This document shows positions 46,791 through 58,854 of a stretch of DNA of 64,000 bases, piece after piece (position 1 is the stretch's first letter; each line of letters opens with the position of its first letter). The position numbers and the translations under genes are program-made. The notes beneath the pieces are model-generated. The model was not told the DNA's origin and did no database searches. It saw nothing but the letters and a program-made list of their open reading frames with translations. The stretch is from Atkinsonella hypoxylon (lineage: Eukaryota > Ascomycota > Sordariomycetes > Hypocreales > Clavicipitaceae), in NCBI GenBank assembly GCA_000729835.1, contig JFHB01000130.1:1-64000 (forward strand), in the 5' to 3' direction.

Positions 46791-49676
46791 TTGGGAAGTG
46801 CCAACATGAAACGAAGTGTCTTGCTGCTGAGGACCCTTTGCGCCTTCATCTCGTGCCCCTCTTCAGCAACAATAACTTGCCAAGAGTTCGCCACGCGGGG
46901 AACAGATTCCCTATCTGCTAGTGGGCCCGCCAATCAGGGACTAAGCCTCACCACCGTCGCCCGTGCCTGCCTCAAAGTAACTGTCGGTCCAAGCTCAGGC
47001 TTATTATACATACAATGATGTCATGTATCCACCGATCGCCCCGCTTAGAACGTTTCACATTGTGTGCTATAGCAAACTTGTGCCCCAATCGGTATGAGGA
47101 CATTCGACACGCCGTCCTCCATCCCTGAGCCATCGAGGGAGGAGGGTTGGTACGAAAGTGTAGCCTTACGGGCAGCAGAGACATTAGAAGTTCCAGCAAT
47201 ATCCGCATGTACAAGAGGTAATTCGTATATCCAGCAGTAAGTTGAAGATTCGGGTACCCAGACTACCCGTTACATTTCACAGCTCCCTATTAGGTAGGTA
47301 CCCGTTATAAGAACCGCAGATATAAAAGCTGATAGAAGTAGTACAAGTACTATGATACTACCTATTAAGGAAAATAAGAAGCTTTCATAAGCCATAAAGC
47401 TATGCAGTAATAAGTAGGATTACACTATTAAGTTACCTCTATACACGTTCAGTCACGCTAGTCCTGATTAGCCCACTAGCGAATTCGTAACTAGGTGGTG
47501 TCTTCGCGTAGGTAAAGGGATAGTTCCTTTTGAATCCTAAGTAAAGCTTTCGAGTGACCCGCTTTCCTCTGCGATGCGAGGCGAGAGATGGATTTTTCAA
47601 CAATCAATATCAGCGAGTTCGGGGTCTTTCAGTCGGTCTAAACTTGGTATGTTCAGGCAGGATGACAGGTCAGTGGTCATCTTTTCTGCACTTCCACACA
47701 GCGCGGTTGGGTATCTCAGTTACGCAAAGAAGCCTCTGTAACCCATTAAAAATTGCCGATAGAGCCGTTTACGTGTCGAGGAAAGTACTCTGTATCCCTT
47801 GTTATTCGAAGAGCCGATCAGCCAATCTGCGACGTAGCTGGTGCCTTACCAAGCTACCTCCCCCTGCACGGATCTCCCATCATTCCGTCTCAATGCTAAT
47901 TAACACCCGGCAAGGACGGACCCAAGTGCGTCACTAATCACAAGGCTCATTGAGTTAGCTGGTAAGGAGTCAATCGCTCGATCAGCATGTTAAGTCACTG
48001 GACCTCTATCTCAAGTTTCACCCAAATAAATGTGTTCTCGTATGAATCAAGTACGACACCTCAATTTCAAGACACGTATATACACTCTCGAAACATAGCA
48101 ACCAGATTGGCGGTGCTCTATTCAACCCTATAGCGCTCGTGTTTACCTAGAGAATCGACGCTAGCGCTCTTTTCTCGGAAATGATTAACGACCTCGCTGA
48201 GAAGGCTAGGTGAATGCATTTTGTAAGCAAAGCTCAAGTTATTCGAAAGCAATTATTGCTATGCTTGCGCTACGTTGGAGAAATTCAGTGTATAAAGTAG
48301 TTCTTATCTTCTTCAAAGGAGGGACTGAATGCCTCATAAAGAACGAGCATCGACAGGTTGTGTAGTCGTGCGGACAAGCAAGATAAGCGCGTTGTGAGCT
48401 TTACACATTCACTGAAGTCTAATGTGATGGACAAAGTTTGGTAAATGAGTTATGGCTCTAGGACTTATGTCTTGGCTCTAGACTAAGAGAATGGTCAGCA
48501 AAATATGATACAACGCGGAGGCACCTATGTTGCATACTCACGACTTCAGCTGCAGAACTAAGGGCTGTATTCAGCAACCTCGGGTGTTGGCCTGGGGACA
48601 GAGGTATGTTTAAAAAGGGATAGAAGGGACACAATTCACTCTCAGCCAAGCACGAAGCGAGTCAATCAGTAGTGTTATCAACTAAACTCCTTCTGTCATA
48701 AATTTGCTATGTGAATTGCTCAGTAATAACACATTCCCTGTTTCGATGGGATCAGTCCACGGGAGTATTATCGCTCTAAGGGTCAAAGAGACTGGTCGTC
48801 GCGTATTTTTAGACTTCATTCGGTTGAATTTTGGGCAATAGTAGGGTTATTTTGGACTTCTGATATGAAATTGCGTAAGAAATAATGCGAATGGCTTTAT
48901 GTCAGCGAGGACTTTTAAAGCCAAAGAACCTCTTTCTCAGGTATTGATATAAATCAAGCTATAAGGCATGGATGTCGGAGCTGAAGGGACTTCTGTTGAA
49001 GCAGTTGACGATGGGTTCAATCGTGCAGCGGGGAGTACTTGGTATGCATGCTTGGCTTGGCATATAGATGAAGCGCACGTTGTCTTCTGATATAATGTCG
49101 ATTAGCATCGGGACCAAAGAATTGCCTCCTTTTGTCGGAGAACTCAGTGCTTACACCGCAAGGGCAAATTGAACGCGGAGTGACTCGAACGTTCAGCACC
49201 ATGGCCGAGTTGGTACCACTATACATAGCATTGCCAAAGTGCACTTGCTAAATTAGAGAGAAGCTTTCAACAATTTTGATGTAAGTGGAAAAGCTAAGAT
49301 GATAGTCTGGATTAGTTTTTCGAACAAGGGCCTAATCAAACCAGACCAGTCAACTTGTGCACAACTCCATGTGCAGGCACGGCATCACAATGCTTAAAAA
49401 ATACAATCAGTATACAAAAGAAGCACAAGAAGCAAAACAATTGCAGCGTGAATGGTGACTACAGTCGTGGGTGCGGTCTTGTCGGAAGCCATCCTCTCCA
49501 TGAGCTGGGGCGCGAATCGCGATGTAGAAAGTTCGACTGTGCCGTTTCTGATTCGGATGTGTAGGGCACGGACATAGCGAACCAATCGAGATCAAGCAGC
49601 CTGGTGCCATCTAACTCTTCTTCTGTTCGCGTTAGCAACGGGGACCAGTGAACTTTCCCTCCTCCAAAACCTTGTC
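46791..49676. other. Gene-poor region, part 2
   Basis: About 2.9 kb with no supportable gene. A short frame at 46,806-47,018 begins with a signal-peptide-like MKRSVLLLRTLCAF but lacks other support. A slightly AT-rich patch at 47,290-47,450 (for example AAGGAAAATAAGAAGC) could be a small worn repeat. The motif GCTAGTGGGC occurs at 46,917 and inverted at 47,471. Confidence 0.35.
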
Positions 49677-49694
49677 TACCTACCTAGGTAGGTA
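49677..49694. repeat. 18 bp perfect palindrome
   Basis: TACCTACCTAGGTAGGTA is its own reverse complement, centred on CCTAGG, as is the palindrome at 35,487-35,500. Confidence 0.85.
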
Positions 49695-50235
49695 TGGGGA
49701 CCATGATCTAGACCAAGTGCGGCTAGTGTCTCCGTTTGAACCGTGCATCGTCAGTGGTCGCTCCTTGCTTTCACACAATAATGGAACTGGGATCAGACAG
49801 GCCCAACGTCTTTGTATCAGCCAGTCATTCGGACCAGAAGGAAGTACGTCATTTATTACCCCTGTAATGGTCCAGCAATGTGCTTGGCCAATCTTGTCTC
49901 TTTCCTTGGGCGTAGCTGCCGTGCTGACGATTGCCTGCCATCTTTTGAGGTTACGTTTGATTAGAATTGCCAGATGGCAGGTACCAGATTGGCTGCTAGG
50001 GCTGCTAGGGGTGATTAGGACAACGCAACACAGCCAGTCAATCGTTCTTAACCCCGCCTCCTTGCTTCTTCCCCGAGAACAACCAGGTCGCGAGCTCCAC
50101 TTTCACACAACACACAGGATTGTGACTTCGAGTGTAGCGGTTCGTTTCTTTATCCCGTTCAGTGCGCGAAAACATCACCTGGATCGCGTATCCGCTAGTG
50201 GGCTAACTAATCGGGACTGAGAAGTACGAGAGGTG
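49695..50235. other. Gene-poor region, part 3
   Basis: No gene is supported. A 190-codon plus-strand frame covers much of it but has no recognisable content. A third copy of GCTAGTGGGC lies at 50,194-50,203. Confidence 0.35.
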
Positions 50236-50880
50236 CTAAATTGATATGGGAGCGTTATACGATGAGAATTCCACCAATTTTCCCGGCTGCACAAAGAAAT
50301 GCGTCGCAGACGTTGTAGCCCTACTTAACGTAAGTAACCCTTGAGGCCGGCCCCGATTGCTAGCATCGCGAATTTCACCTAACGGCCTCTTCTTCTGTTG
50401 ACTCTGCGATTGAATTTTATCTAGCTGCATAGCCTTGACAGACGCAAAGGAGTTGTCAATAAAGTCACTGTTATTATCTTCAGTAGCCATCGCGAAAACT
50501 GTTACATAAGGAATGCTCCTAAACGCGTTCAGACGGAGCTATTGTGGCTGCATAGAACCCGCGCAGTATCGGAAGATGTGTGGGTCCGGTGTGACCTAAG
50601 GGGGTCATTGCGCACTCAGGGGGATGGTGCGGTCAGTTTTGGTATATTTATTTTGGCTTGATTATCATACCTCGGGTAGGTTGGGTGGAAAGAAGGAAGG
50701 TCAGAGGTCCTTCTCCTTCATGAATGTTTTGTCGGGTACTAATTAGTTCTAGGCCCTTGGAGCAGGGATGTTACCCCGCAAAGTTCTTTGATTGGGTGAT
50801 GCCGGGTAGACGTAAGCCCGGTCTAGGTTCGCCGCTCAAGCTGTGCGTCCGGATCTAAAGGCCCCAGTCAGGGATGTACA
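50236..50880 (-). mobile_element. Possible LTR-retroelement fragment
   Basis: Read on the minus strand, from about 50,880, the sequence starts TGTACATCCCTGACTGGGG and runs for about 350 bp with no coding content, in the style of an LTR. After a short gap comes an 84-codon frame (50,490-50,236) beginning MATEDNNSDFIDNSF, as a gag start might. No second LTR or target duplication was found. The base composition is normal, so it is not RIP-mutated. This is a weak call. Confidence 0.25.
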
Positions 50881-53300
50881 CCTTGCTATCCTATGAAGTT
50901 AGGGACAAAATACCATAAAGAATGTAGTTCTGTTCTGATTTTAAAGGTTTCTGTAACACGGCATAGTGTAGATGGACGCAATGTTCTTCTAGTTGTGCCA
51001 ATGCTACTCCGTACAGAGCATATGCACGCATTGGTTGTTTCCTTCCACAGCAGCTCAGACGATGCAAGCACGGACTCTCTTCCCTGGTGGTTTTCATCTG
51101 TAATTTCATTTATATCAGTTGCACGTAAAGGATGTAAAGGATGCAACGGCGACGCATAGGTCCCAGGTGGACATAGCCCACCGTAAACAGCGAGCAGCAG
51201 CAAGCAATTGGGATCCTGCTGGACTGGATAGCCAAATATGAGCAGCATGACGATATTACAAGGTCTAGACTTCATCCATGAGACTCTAGTCGGCAGTTTC
51301 CTTTTCATGACCTATTCATCACACCCACATCGAGGCGCATCTTGCGTCTGCACAAGGACCTGCTGGGAACATACCATCGTCGAGCCATGCAGCCATGCAG
51401 CCATGCCTATCGATGCTGCCGCTTGCCCTCCACCAGCAACGCCACTTGGGCCCGGTCGGCATGCTGCTTGGCCAGCAGATGTCACTTCATCCTTGGGACT
51501 CCGCCCCGCCCCACATGCCCGCCGATCGTAGCAGACGGACAAGCTTCTGCCCTGCCCCGCTGGACGTCACCGTTTCGTCGCCAGATGCCAAAGGCGACTG
51601 CGATATTAGTTATACCAGACACCTATTATGACACCGGAGGGCCAGACAACATAGGCCTTACGAGGCATCACAGTACCTGCGAAGCATCATAAAATGGGTG
51701 GGTTCCGTAACCCGGTTGTTGCCTTCGCACACTCACTCAAAGGGATTCATTCCATAAAGAGTCTGGCCTCCAAGTCGTACAATTTAGTACCGCTATTATG
51801 TGCAGCACTGAGTGGACCTTGATACCCTTCCCTGTTGACACATTCGCATACACATAGGGATCTTCTTGGGGATTGAAAGCCCCTAAGATGTGCCTGCGGT
51901 AAGGCAACAGCAAGGTCACGAATCAGGTAATCAACCAATCAAAACTGGCGGAGCTCAAAGGTATTAGGTATTCCAATCTACATGCGAGCCTCTCCCTATC
52001 TCCATAGTGCCGAGCTAACTCCACTCGGGTACCGACAAGGATCAAATACAATCAAACAAGAGCATAGCAAGTAATTTATACTCTACACTAAGTATGAGCA
52101 ATTATTCTTGTTATTAAGAGCTACGTTCAATATCTTGCAGTTCCTCCAATGAGCAAAGGTCACTCGAGGTTTCGCGAAGCCAGGGGCTTGTGGGGCTAAG
52201 GTACCGGGTTGGTGCCAGCTTGCCAGCTCGGCGTCATACTTGATAGTCTATTCCGTAGGCACCTAGATATCGCAGCCATTCCGGTCGCCGGAGGCATCGA
52301 TGAGGTTCTCGGAGGATCGGTGGGTCCCGTGACCTTGCTCTTGCCTTATCCCAGCCAAAGGATATCACAGTGGACTACGGAGTGACAATTTGTGCAATAA
52401 TTGTAAGGCTAGTGATGTGCTCGGCGGGGGCGCAGCTTGTTCAAGTTTTATGTTGGGACATTTAATTATTCGCGTTATTTTCTTCACCCTTTATTATTCC
52501 GTACTGCCGCGCACTCTCTACTGCCAGCAGCTGCCCAAGGCCCCCGGAGCACCGGGCTGGTAGTATTAAGAAGTGATAAGGGTACATGTATATATAATAA
52601 TATCAATTGGTACTGTACGGAACAGACGTGATTACAGAATACAATGTGTAACTCGCTTCGTCTGATTTGCCTTTGTTCTCAGCTTTTCTTCTATCTTGAC
52701 CCGCGCTGTTTTACTTATCACTTACTTCTTACAAACCTATCCATCACATTATTGGACCGCCACGAGGTACATGCTGTACAAAATCGAACCACCTGGGCGG
52801 TAAATGAGGGGAAACATGGCACTACGGCTGTGACGAAGGGATCGGCCCAGACTCTGTCCTGTCTCTTGGTGCTCGCTCCGCCCTGGGCTTGTTGCGGAGG
52901 TTCGTCCTTCAATCGTGTGGTCCATCCCAATCAGCCCATCGTCCTCTCTCCTATGCTTATCGATCGTATGTATGTACCTAGTATTTTCTGTCCATCCACA
53001 TTCTGTGATTGACTCGCGACATCTGGGTGCTGCCATTCTTGTTCGAGCGGCTTCCCCTCCTTCATTCTGGGCGTTGTGGGCATTTGGCTTTTTTTCTCGT
53101 CATTACCAGGCCCCTCCTAAGTCACATCTTGTTCACCGCCTAATAACAAGAGAACTGTTTGAATGAGTGATCGATACGTACCCAAAATTCTTGGACGCCC
53201 CAGGTAGCACTGACGACCTCATGCTATGCCTCCATAGACTCCGTGGACACTCGTGGCTGCTGCGACTATCAATCAATTCAGTCGGAAGCCAATTGAACAG
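50881..53300. other. Gene-poor region, part 4
   Basis: About 2.4 kb with no gene that I can support. A small GCAGCCAT triplication is at 51,389-51,412. Many short frames overlap on both strands. Confidence 0.35.
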
Positions 53301-53971
53301 ACAAGGCAGGCACGAGCGACCCCACTGTTAACTGCCACGCCTGCTTGTGCTGATGCCAGCTAGACGCCCCTCTCTTGTGCTCCACCCAGCGGACTGTGTA
53401 CGATGGGCTGGTCTTTCCATGCAGACACGCACACCACCTCATCATCCTTCGCACCTTCTTATACTTTTCCCACCATACCTTCCCTATCTTGCACACCATC
53501 CGTCACTTCCAGTCTACTTACGTCTCATTCTTTCTTTCTTCTCAACACTCCTCTCTCCTCCTCAGTCTCATTTCCCAAGTAGAACGCACATCAAAACGCT
53601 CCGGCCATCCATCCTCTTTCTGTCCTAACTGTTACAGTATTGTCAGGACTATATATGCCACCATACCTGTCACTTGTTACTCTTTCCCTCCTTCCTACCT
53701 ACTGACTTTCTCCTTCGTACCGGCTCGCTCTTCGCACGAACTCTTGCGACCACAGTTCGTGTTTCCTACCAGCCATTTCCGGACTCGGCGGCTGCTAGAT
53801 CATCACTCTTGTTCCTACAGCAGCAATCCATCGCTCATCGAATACCGACACCGACTCAACCAAACTCCTAGTCCAGTCTCCTCGTACTTGGTGTTCGCCT
53901 GACTGATTGACATTCGAACGAAGCAGAACACCAGAATCCTTCACCTTGTCAAGTTACCTCGGGCGCTCAAA
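53301..53971 (+). promoter_or_regulatory. Pyrimidine-rich leader/promoter of the RRxS-rich protein gene
   Basis: The plus strand is dominated by C and T from about 53,430 to 53,720 (TTCTTTCTTTCTTCTCAACA and similar), as in the transcription-start regions of well-expressed fungal genes. A long leader with several short upstream frames is likely. Confidence 0.5.
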
Positions 53972-54799
53972 ATGTCTTCTGAGGGCTCTCCCAATGGTAT
54001 GAGCCACCGTCGCAGTTCCATTACCCAAGCGGCACTCTCTCAGCTGTTTCAACGCGGCTCTACCATCAGTACCACTGGTAGCAGCAGCCAGGTGAATGGC
54101 GCCTTTGATCCTCAGCGCAGACGACTCTCTGTCACAACAATTGGCCTCTCTGGCACATCACCTACAAACCCCCCCAGCTTCAACATTCGCCGCGGCAGTA
54201 TGTCCACCAATTCTGACTCTATTGACGAGAGTGCGATTGAGGATGAGGAAATGCCCGGCATGTCCAAGACGGCTCCCAATACTCCATTCGTCCGTCGTAT
54301 GAGCTTCGGTGGTTCTACTATGAGGAACTATCGCCCTGGTGGCAATAGCCCTGGCAATGGTAATAACCCAACCTCTCCCCCATCATCCCTCGGACGCAAA
54401 GCCTCACAAAGCCAAGGCTCTACCATAAATGCTGCACTTTCTGCAGCAGGCCGTAGAGCCAGTATTGCGATGGCATCATCCGCAGGTTCACAGGCAAGCA
54501 ACACCATGCCTTCAAGAACCCCTTCTGACAATACAAATTCTCGTGCAGACCAACAGGGCTTCAACTGGTCGGAGCAACTTAGGTCTCGAGCCGCGAGCTC
54601 CGTCACCGGCGCTCGCCCTTCATTTTCATTAGCCTCTTCACCTCCAAGAGCTGCTCCTCACCACGACCGGGCCAGATCCGTCTCCGATATGATGCAACCA
54701 CCTGTTCAGTCGCCCACAGTTCAACAGCCAAAGCAAGAGCCACGCAAGCCAGATGCTTTTCAGGAGAGAATCCTCAAAGGTGACTTTTACATGGACTAA
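53972..54799 (+). CDS. Ser-rich protein with repeated RRxS phosphorylation motifs
   Basis: Single exon, 275 residues, almost entirely disordered and Ser-, Pro- and Asn-rich. Five sites fit the protein kinase A consensus Arg-Arg-x-Ser: HRRSSIT (near 14), RRRLSVT (near 51), IRRGSMS (near 74), VRRMSFG (near 109) and GRRASIA (near 161). The C-terminal half has QQGFNWSEQLRSRAASSV and ends PDAFQERILKGDFYMD; these two blocks look conserved and probably are the functional parts. I recall similar uncharacterised ascomycete proteins but no named function. The start is the first ATG after the pyrimidine-rich leader. No signal peptide or membrane segment is present. Confidence 0.75.
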   Translation: MSSEGSPNGMSHRRSSITQAALSQLFQRGSTISTTGSSSQVNGAFDPQRRRLSVTTIGLSGTSPTNPPSFNIRRGSMSTNSDSIDESAIEDEEMPGMSKTAPNTPFVRRMSFGGSTMRNYRPGGNSPGNGNNPTSPPSSLGRKASQSQGSTINAALSAAGRRASIAMASSAGSQASNTMPSRTPSDNTNSRADQQGFNWSEQLRSRAASSVTGARPSFSLASSPPRAAPHHDRARSVSDMMQPPVQSPTVQQPKQEPRKPDAFQERILKGDFYMD

Positions 54800-56204
54800 G
54801 AACTTTTACGAAAACGCATATCATCCCCTTCCCCGCCGCGTTTTGCATTTCGTTCCCACTTCTCACCATATTATGGACACTTCTCCGCTTTCGATGAGTG
54901 AAAATGGCCTTGAGAACGATTCTTGGGTCGGGCACCTGGTGATCACGGCCTTTTCATGGCTCGAAACGATTACTTGGTTTTCTTCGACGGTAGCAAAAAT
55001 TTGTAACTTGATCTGTGCCACTGGGCTGTCTAGTTGATCTGCGTTCCACCATTATTTCAAGGAAGCATACTCTGGGGAAAACATCGTGACAACACAGGGC
55101 CACCGAAACAAGTATTATGAACAGCATGAATATTCTTTTTTAAACCCTGTATTATGATTTTGGTCAATTTCGAGGCAACAAAGCACTGCCATAAGAAGTA
55201 GCTGGCGGAAGCGGAGCGGGTATCTGGCAGCTGAATTCCGTCTCGAAATGCAGACTTAGCTGCGCATGCACTCGTTGGAGGATCGGACTCTCTATTTTGC
55301 TTTCTCTTAATTCTTCAAATGGACTACAAAGATGCCAGGTCGCAGAGGTTCCTTCTCATTCCAGGATAGGATGGAAAACGCGCGCATGTGGCTTCAAATA
55401 CATGTACTAGCTAGTGTTTGAGAGATGTATAGGACTATACTGGCGGAACACTGCTACCGAGCCAGCAGACATATAAGCTGTCAAGACGAGAGAGTTGCTG
55501 ACAAGACGGAGATACCTTGGGTCTCCCAAAGAGCTACAAAACAGCGCTGAGCAGATTTGCGTTGATGGGGTGCTGGCACACGCAAAGCACGGCACGACGG
55601 TTGAGTAGAAGCATGGCGGCACATTTGTACGCGGATGCATACGGCACCTGCATCTTGTTTCTTTCTGCAATGATTGCCCTGTGAAACCAGAGGCTGATCA
55701 CAGTGGGTTCGGTCGATATTTGGTATTCGTCGTTGGTTTCCTACATATGTAGTCAGATTGAACAGATACGCGGAATTTTGCTTCTGTACGTTGCCGACAG
55801 GCCCTCATGTGGCAAAGTGTAGAGAGAGACAAGGTGAGAATGATTGACTGTACCAACTGGGGGTGATGAAGCGTGAGTTGAACTCAAGAGGTGAAGGTTA
55901 TGAATGCGCAGTATTCTGATGGGAGGACTATACCGCAAGCTCGAAAGAAACAACAGGTCATGTATGTACAAGGTATTATCTAGTCGGCGTACTAAGCTAT
56001 GGTAGAAAATCGAAATCGGCTCGCTACACGCCCTCCCCAACTACGTCGCGAACCAGCGCAGTAAAAAGCAAAGTGTCCCGTGCAGCCTCTGCGGACAAAC
56101 CCGCCATAACAGGATAGCGAGTCGGAGTGCCGACTCGAAAGCAAGACATAAAACATTTCGGTTCTAGGCCAACATGTGTTCGTAATAGCCCCCATGGCGA
56201 AAGC
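54800..56204. other. Intergenic region after the RRxS protein gene
   Basis: About 1.4 kb containing the 3' ends of two convergent genes. The small open frames within it have no recognisable content. Confidence 0.4.
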
Positions 56205-58854
56205 TCAAAAGGAAAAGAAATTGGGATCTGGTAATCCCTGAATCATATCGCTGAACAAGGGGTCATTCAGGACCGTCTTGGCGCCGCCGCCGTACATTTC
56301 CCCGCTGCCATCCAGCGGGACGCCGAGACCGTCGAAGTCGAAGCCGGCTGGGAAGCCGACGGTCATGTCCGCGACGGGGGGCTGGCTGATCCATTGCTGG
56401 GGCGGATTCGATATGGATATAGATGGGTCGGGGTAGAAGTGCGGTGGACCGATAGGTTGGGTCGAGAGGGGATTGTAGAATGGGCGGGGGGTCGCTTCCT
56501 GGCCCATTGCTACTTCGGAGAGGACCTGGAGGGGGGTATTCGCCGTGGCGGGGGGATCCTGGGCGTGGTCCGCGTCACGAGACTTGGGCTCCGGGACAGG
56601 AGGAGCGGGGGTAGCAGGGGCGCTCGACTTGGCGTGCTTGAGGAACCAGGTTCGGAGCATGACGAGGACGAGGAGGAACTTGGATGCGGGGCGGCACTTC
56701 TCGTCGGCGGCCGTGGCGCTGAACTTGTCGAGCAGGGCCTCGAGGTAGTACGCCACGCGCATGTTGTCCTTGTTGATGACCTTGCCGAGCTCGGAGGCGG
56801 GCTTGGAGGCAGAGAAGTACATCTTGATGAGAATGACGACGGCGTAGGCGACGCGGACAAAGGTGAAGACGGGGAGGCAGCGGATGGCGAAGACGTCCAT
56901 GGCCAGGAAGGCCTGGAAGATGTTGTCGATGGCCGCGAGACAGGCGGAGAGGGCGTTGATGTGCGCTGCGCCGAGGGGCTCGGGGACGGTGCCGTTTTGC
57001 AGGATGGCGGCGGCGGCGGCGGCGGCGGCGGAGGGCGGGCGGGCTGGGGCGTCGCCGTCGGAGTGGAGGGCGAGCTCATGCATGTAGAGGTTTAGGATGC
57101 AGAATCCTATCCTGAGGGTCGCTTTCGAATCTAGGTTAGCAGGGTCTAGCTTGGCATGAGGGGGAATGAAACATGAGGAGGCAAAACGCACGCTGCATCA
57201 TGTCCCTGGGCACCGCGGCAATATACCTATCGAGATCGCGTTCCAAAAGCCTCAAGGTACACTGCGTTCTCGGATCGGTAATGTCGACGGCCGCATCGGC
57301 ATCGTCCATCGACAGCTGCACGCCAATGTTCTCGGCCATGCGGTGCGTCCAGACGAGATGGCAAAAGTACCTGTCGGTCGGGTACGCCTCCGGCGAGGTC
57401 CGCAGCAACTCCAGGCTCTCCGTCATAAAGGGCGACCAGCGGATGAGGTGCGGGCGGTGCAGCGACATGGCCGTGTTGGCCGCGAGGAAGTGGCACGTCA
57501 GCCAGGCGCGTCTGCACTCCAGGCTCGTGGGATCCGGATCCGGCTGCGACTGGCGTCCGCGCGAAGAAGGGGGGGAGGCGTGCTCGCGCCAGCCCAGGCC
57601 CTTGATCATGCCGCCGCCGCCGCGTCTCGCCGCCGGCTTCTTGCCCAGCCCAATGTCGAGCGCCATGACGGCCGCCATATGCACGAGCTGGTAGAACTTG
57701 AGCTCCTCGAAGTGCTCGGGCGGCCAGTACCAGATGACGGCCACGTGGAGCGCCTGGATGAGCTCAAAGTTCTTCTCGCCCGCGATGATGATCTTGTCGG
57801 CGAACAGCTCCATCAGCTCCCTTTGCAGGATCTTCTGGAGCCCGTGCGTTTCGGACGAGGCGGCTGCCATGACGGCCAGGAAGAGATACGGCTTGGACGT
57901 GCGGAGCTCCAGCACGGTGGTGCTCGGGGGGAATACGACTGACGGCAGATGCTGCACCATGTGCTCTCTGTATCGCTGGAACAGCTCCGTCGCCTTTTCC
58001 ACGCTGATGATGCCCCGATCTATAATATCTGACGTGTGCCCTCGTCCTGACCGAGGCCACTGCGGCGTTGGTCCGCCCACCGCTTGAGAGTGCCTGGCAC
58101 CTTCCACCGAGGAATCCAACTGATCGGAGGCTCCTTTTCTCTTCATGCCTGCCGTGGCCTCGGGCGGGTCAAACACAGACGGCTGATATGGCCTCGGTGT
58201 TTGACTCTGATTGTGCAGGTTCGCCGTCGTTCCCCGTGTCTGGCCTGCCGAACCACCTGCGTCTAGCCCAGTCCAGCCTTTTGCCCAGTCAAAGCCTTCT
58301 GACGGAGACTTCTTCTCGTGCTTCGGCATGGCAGGATGGGCGCTTCCTATGCCCGACGGCACCGCTGCCCGCGCCTGCAAGCTCGCCGTCAAGGCATCAA
58401 TCTTTTTCTCCAGCTCCGAGACCCTGCTGTCCGTCTTCTTCTGCCTCTTCCTCGTGGGCATGGTCACCACGCAGCTCCTGCCAGCCTTCTTGCACCGCTT
58501 GCACGGGGCGCTCTCCTCGTTCGGATCCGGCTCACAGCGCACCTTCAAGGCGCGACAAGCCTCGCAGGCTCTCGACTTCTTGGCGTCCCCAGCCACGGCA
58601 TCGTGTTCGGCGCCGTCCCCCGCCTGGTATTCCTGCTGCTGATGGTGTTGCTGCTGACTCGGCGACTCGAAACCCGTTGACGGACTGTCGGAGCCCTCAG
58701 CGCCGTGGTGGGAAGCGGATCGAGGTTGAGTCGCAACCGGAGCGTCTAGCTGGTTCGATGGCGACGAGGTCGACGAATCATTCGCGAGCCGTACGGCGCC
58801 GGAGGATGGGGCTTGTCCGGCATCGTTTGGTCGCAGGCGGGGATCCAAGTCCAT
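56205..58854 (-). CDS. Zn2Cys6 transcription factor (War1/Leu3-like architecture)
   Basis: Exon 1 is 58,854-57,192 and exon 2 is 57,130-56,205; the 61 bp intron runs GTGCGT...AACCTAG with branch-like CTGCTAAC, giving 862 residues. The binuclear zinc cluster is near 96-128: CEACRALKVRCEPD, then CKRCKKAGRSC (spacing C-x2-C-x6-C-x10-C-x2-C-x6-C). A basic linker (TRKRQKK) and a short coiled coil (VSELEKKIDALTASLQ) follow, for dimerisation. The middle region (LFQRYREHMVQHLPSVVFP; HFLAANTAMSLHRP) is the fungal regulatory domain. GGC repeats encode a poly-Ala run near 57,003-57,035. The start MDLDPRLRP is preferred; an in-frame Met 62 codons upstream gives an odd N-terminus. Targets cannot be deduced. 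Confidence 0.85.

Noticed and set aside
46806..47018. Possible small secreted protein beginning MKRSVLLLRTLCAF
   Set aside because: Only the signal-like start speaks for it; the rest has no cysteine pattern or supporting context.
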